A stretch of DNA of 42,172 nt from an uncultured Clostridia bacterium (GTDB taxonomy: Bacteria > Bacillota > Clostridia > TANB77 > CAG-465), in NCBI GenBank assembly GCA_947632635.1, contig CANRQA010000009.1, positions 1-42,172 on the forward strand, written 5' to 3'. Positions 41,517 through 42,172 of the stretch are shown here, in pieces. The notes below the pieces were generated by a model that was not told the origin of the DNA, did not search any database, and was given only the letters and a program-made list of their open reading frames with translations. Within the stretch, counting starts at the first letter, position 1; each line of letters starts with the position of its first letter. A program made the translations under genes and the position numbers.

Positions 41517-42172
41517 ATGAAAAAAGAGTTAATTAAAACAGAAATAAATGTTAATAACAATAAAATAGGTATTTTAAGAATTGGTAATACCGACTATATA
41601 TCATTAACTGATTTAGCAAAATATTCTAATCCTGAAAATCCTGCAAATGTGATAATACATTGGATGAGTAATAAAGGAACATTTGATTATATAGGATTAT
41701 GGGAACAATTAAATAATGAAGTTGGATATTCATCATTTACTTTAAGCCCCAAAAGATGGATTGATAGGACAAATGCCATAGGAATATATTCTAAAGGAGG
41801 AAAATATAGCATAGGAACATTTGCTCATCCTGATATAGCATTTGAATTTGCTAGTTGGTTAAGTCCTACTTTTAAATTATATTTGATTAAAGAATTTGAA
41901 AGATTAAAAAAGAATGAAGCATATCAAGAGAAAATTGAATGGCATGCTAATAGAGTTTTAGCTAAAACGAATTATTTAGTCCATACAGATGCCATAAAAA
42001 ATTATATTGTGCCAACCTTAACAGAAAAGCAAAAACAATTTGTGTATGCAGAAGAAGCTGATGTTTTAAATGTTGCTTTATTTGGAATGACAGCAAAAGA
42101 ATGGAGAGAAAATAATCCAGAGTTAGCTAAAGAAGGAAATATTAGAGATTACACCGATTTAGTACATTTGGT
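41517..42172 (+). CDS. KilA-N domain protein (runs off the window)
   Basis: 218 codons visible, open at the right edge. A KilA-N DNA-binding domain fills residues about 15-125: DYISLTDLAKYSNPENP, VIIHWMSNKGTFDYIGLWEQ, then GKYSIGTFAHPDIAFEFASW and LSPTFKLYLIKEFERLK, the family's closing signature. A helical region follows. KilA-N proteins are common in phages and integrated elements, and this one lies just after a tRNA gene, a usual integration site, so a mobile-element edge is possible. GGGGG precedes the ATG. Confidence 0.85.
   Translation, partial: MKKELIKTEINVNNNKIGILRIGNTDYISLTDLAKYSNPENPANVIIHWMSNKGTFDYIGLWEQLNNEVGYSSFTLSPKRWIDRTNAIGIYSKGGKYSIGTFAHPDIAFEFASWLSPTFKLYLIKEFERLKKNEAYQEKIEWHANRVLAKTNYLVHTDAIKNYIVPTLTEKQKQFVYAEEADVLNVALFGMTAKEWRENNPELAKEGNIRDYTDLVHL

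Noticed and set aside
1..42172. CRISPR arrays, insertion sequences or rRNA genes
   Set aside because: No regularly spaced repeats, transposase genes or rRNA segments were seen on either strand.

Overview
The window is about 42 kb of very AT-rich DNA from a low-GC, anaerobic, endospore-forming Firmicute, most likely an uncultured gut-type member of the Clostridia. Supporting this are spmA/spmB, a spore photoproduct lyase homologue, the mutS/mutL/miaA cluster, an Rrf2-nifS-nifU-mnmA sulfur operon, Gram-positive Shine-Dalgarno sites and frequent TTG/GTG starts. Nothing identifies the species.

Layout. 1-3.5 kb: GNAT acetyltransferase, AraC regulator, radical SAM protein, nitroreductase. 3.5-4.2 kb: no protein gene, but two convergent small-RNA candidates, one behind a perfect consensus promoter. 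4.2-6.7 kb: a small membrane protein, ksgA and a YabE-like lytic transglycosylase. 7.0-9.3 kb: a repeat-rich surface protein behind a leader holding nine GTAT units and an attenuator-like terminator. 9.8-11.2 kb: lemA-htpX. 11.4-14.3 kb: two unusual proteins joining RpoA-CTD-like domains to sigma-region-4-like helices, then a dUTPase. 14.4-19.0 kb: three tandem DUF2207-type membrane proteins. 19.1-23.4 kb: spore photoproduct lyase, an unknown protein, and a radical SAM/SPASM enzyme next to a membrane protein with a Cys-Ala-rich tail. 23.5-25.5 kb: an orphan cassette of three unknown genes. 25.6-34.2 kb (minus strand): spmA-spmB-mutS-phospholipase-like-mutL-miaA-HlyD-like. 34.3-36.2 kb: FTR-like protein, small exported protein, CNNM/CBS protein. 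36.3-39.5 kb: Rrf2 regulator-nifS-nifU-mnmA. 39.6-42.2 kb: MATE transporter, two tRNA-Arg genes and a truncated KilA-N gene.

The most striking signal spans the window. Six otherwise intact genes (mutL, miaA, mnmA, two DUF2207 proteins and the Cys-rich membrane protein) each need a +1 shift to be read. All eight shift points look the same: one extra C in front of a glycine GGN codon, which puts an in-frame CGG there. I found only four other in-frame CGG codons by eye. The two tRNA genes present are tRNA-Arg(ACG) and tRNA-Arg(CCT), and neither reads CGG. This suggests a lineage in which CGG is unassigned and CGGN is tolerated as glycine by +1 decoding, although a systematic sequence error must be excluded first.

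The second is the surface-protein leader. A short ORF with a good ribosome site runs through the tetranucleotide repeat. When the repeat number is 1 modulo 3 its stop codon falls in the loop of a terminator that sits just before the surface gene. This looks like a phase-variable, translation-coupled transcription attenuator; at the nine repeats seen here the leader frame is closed early.
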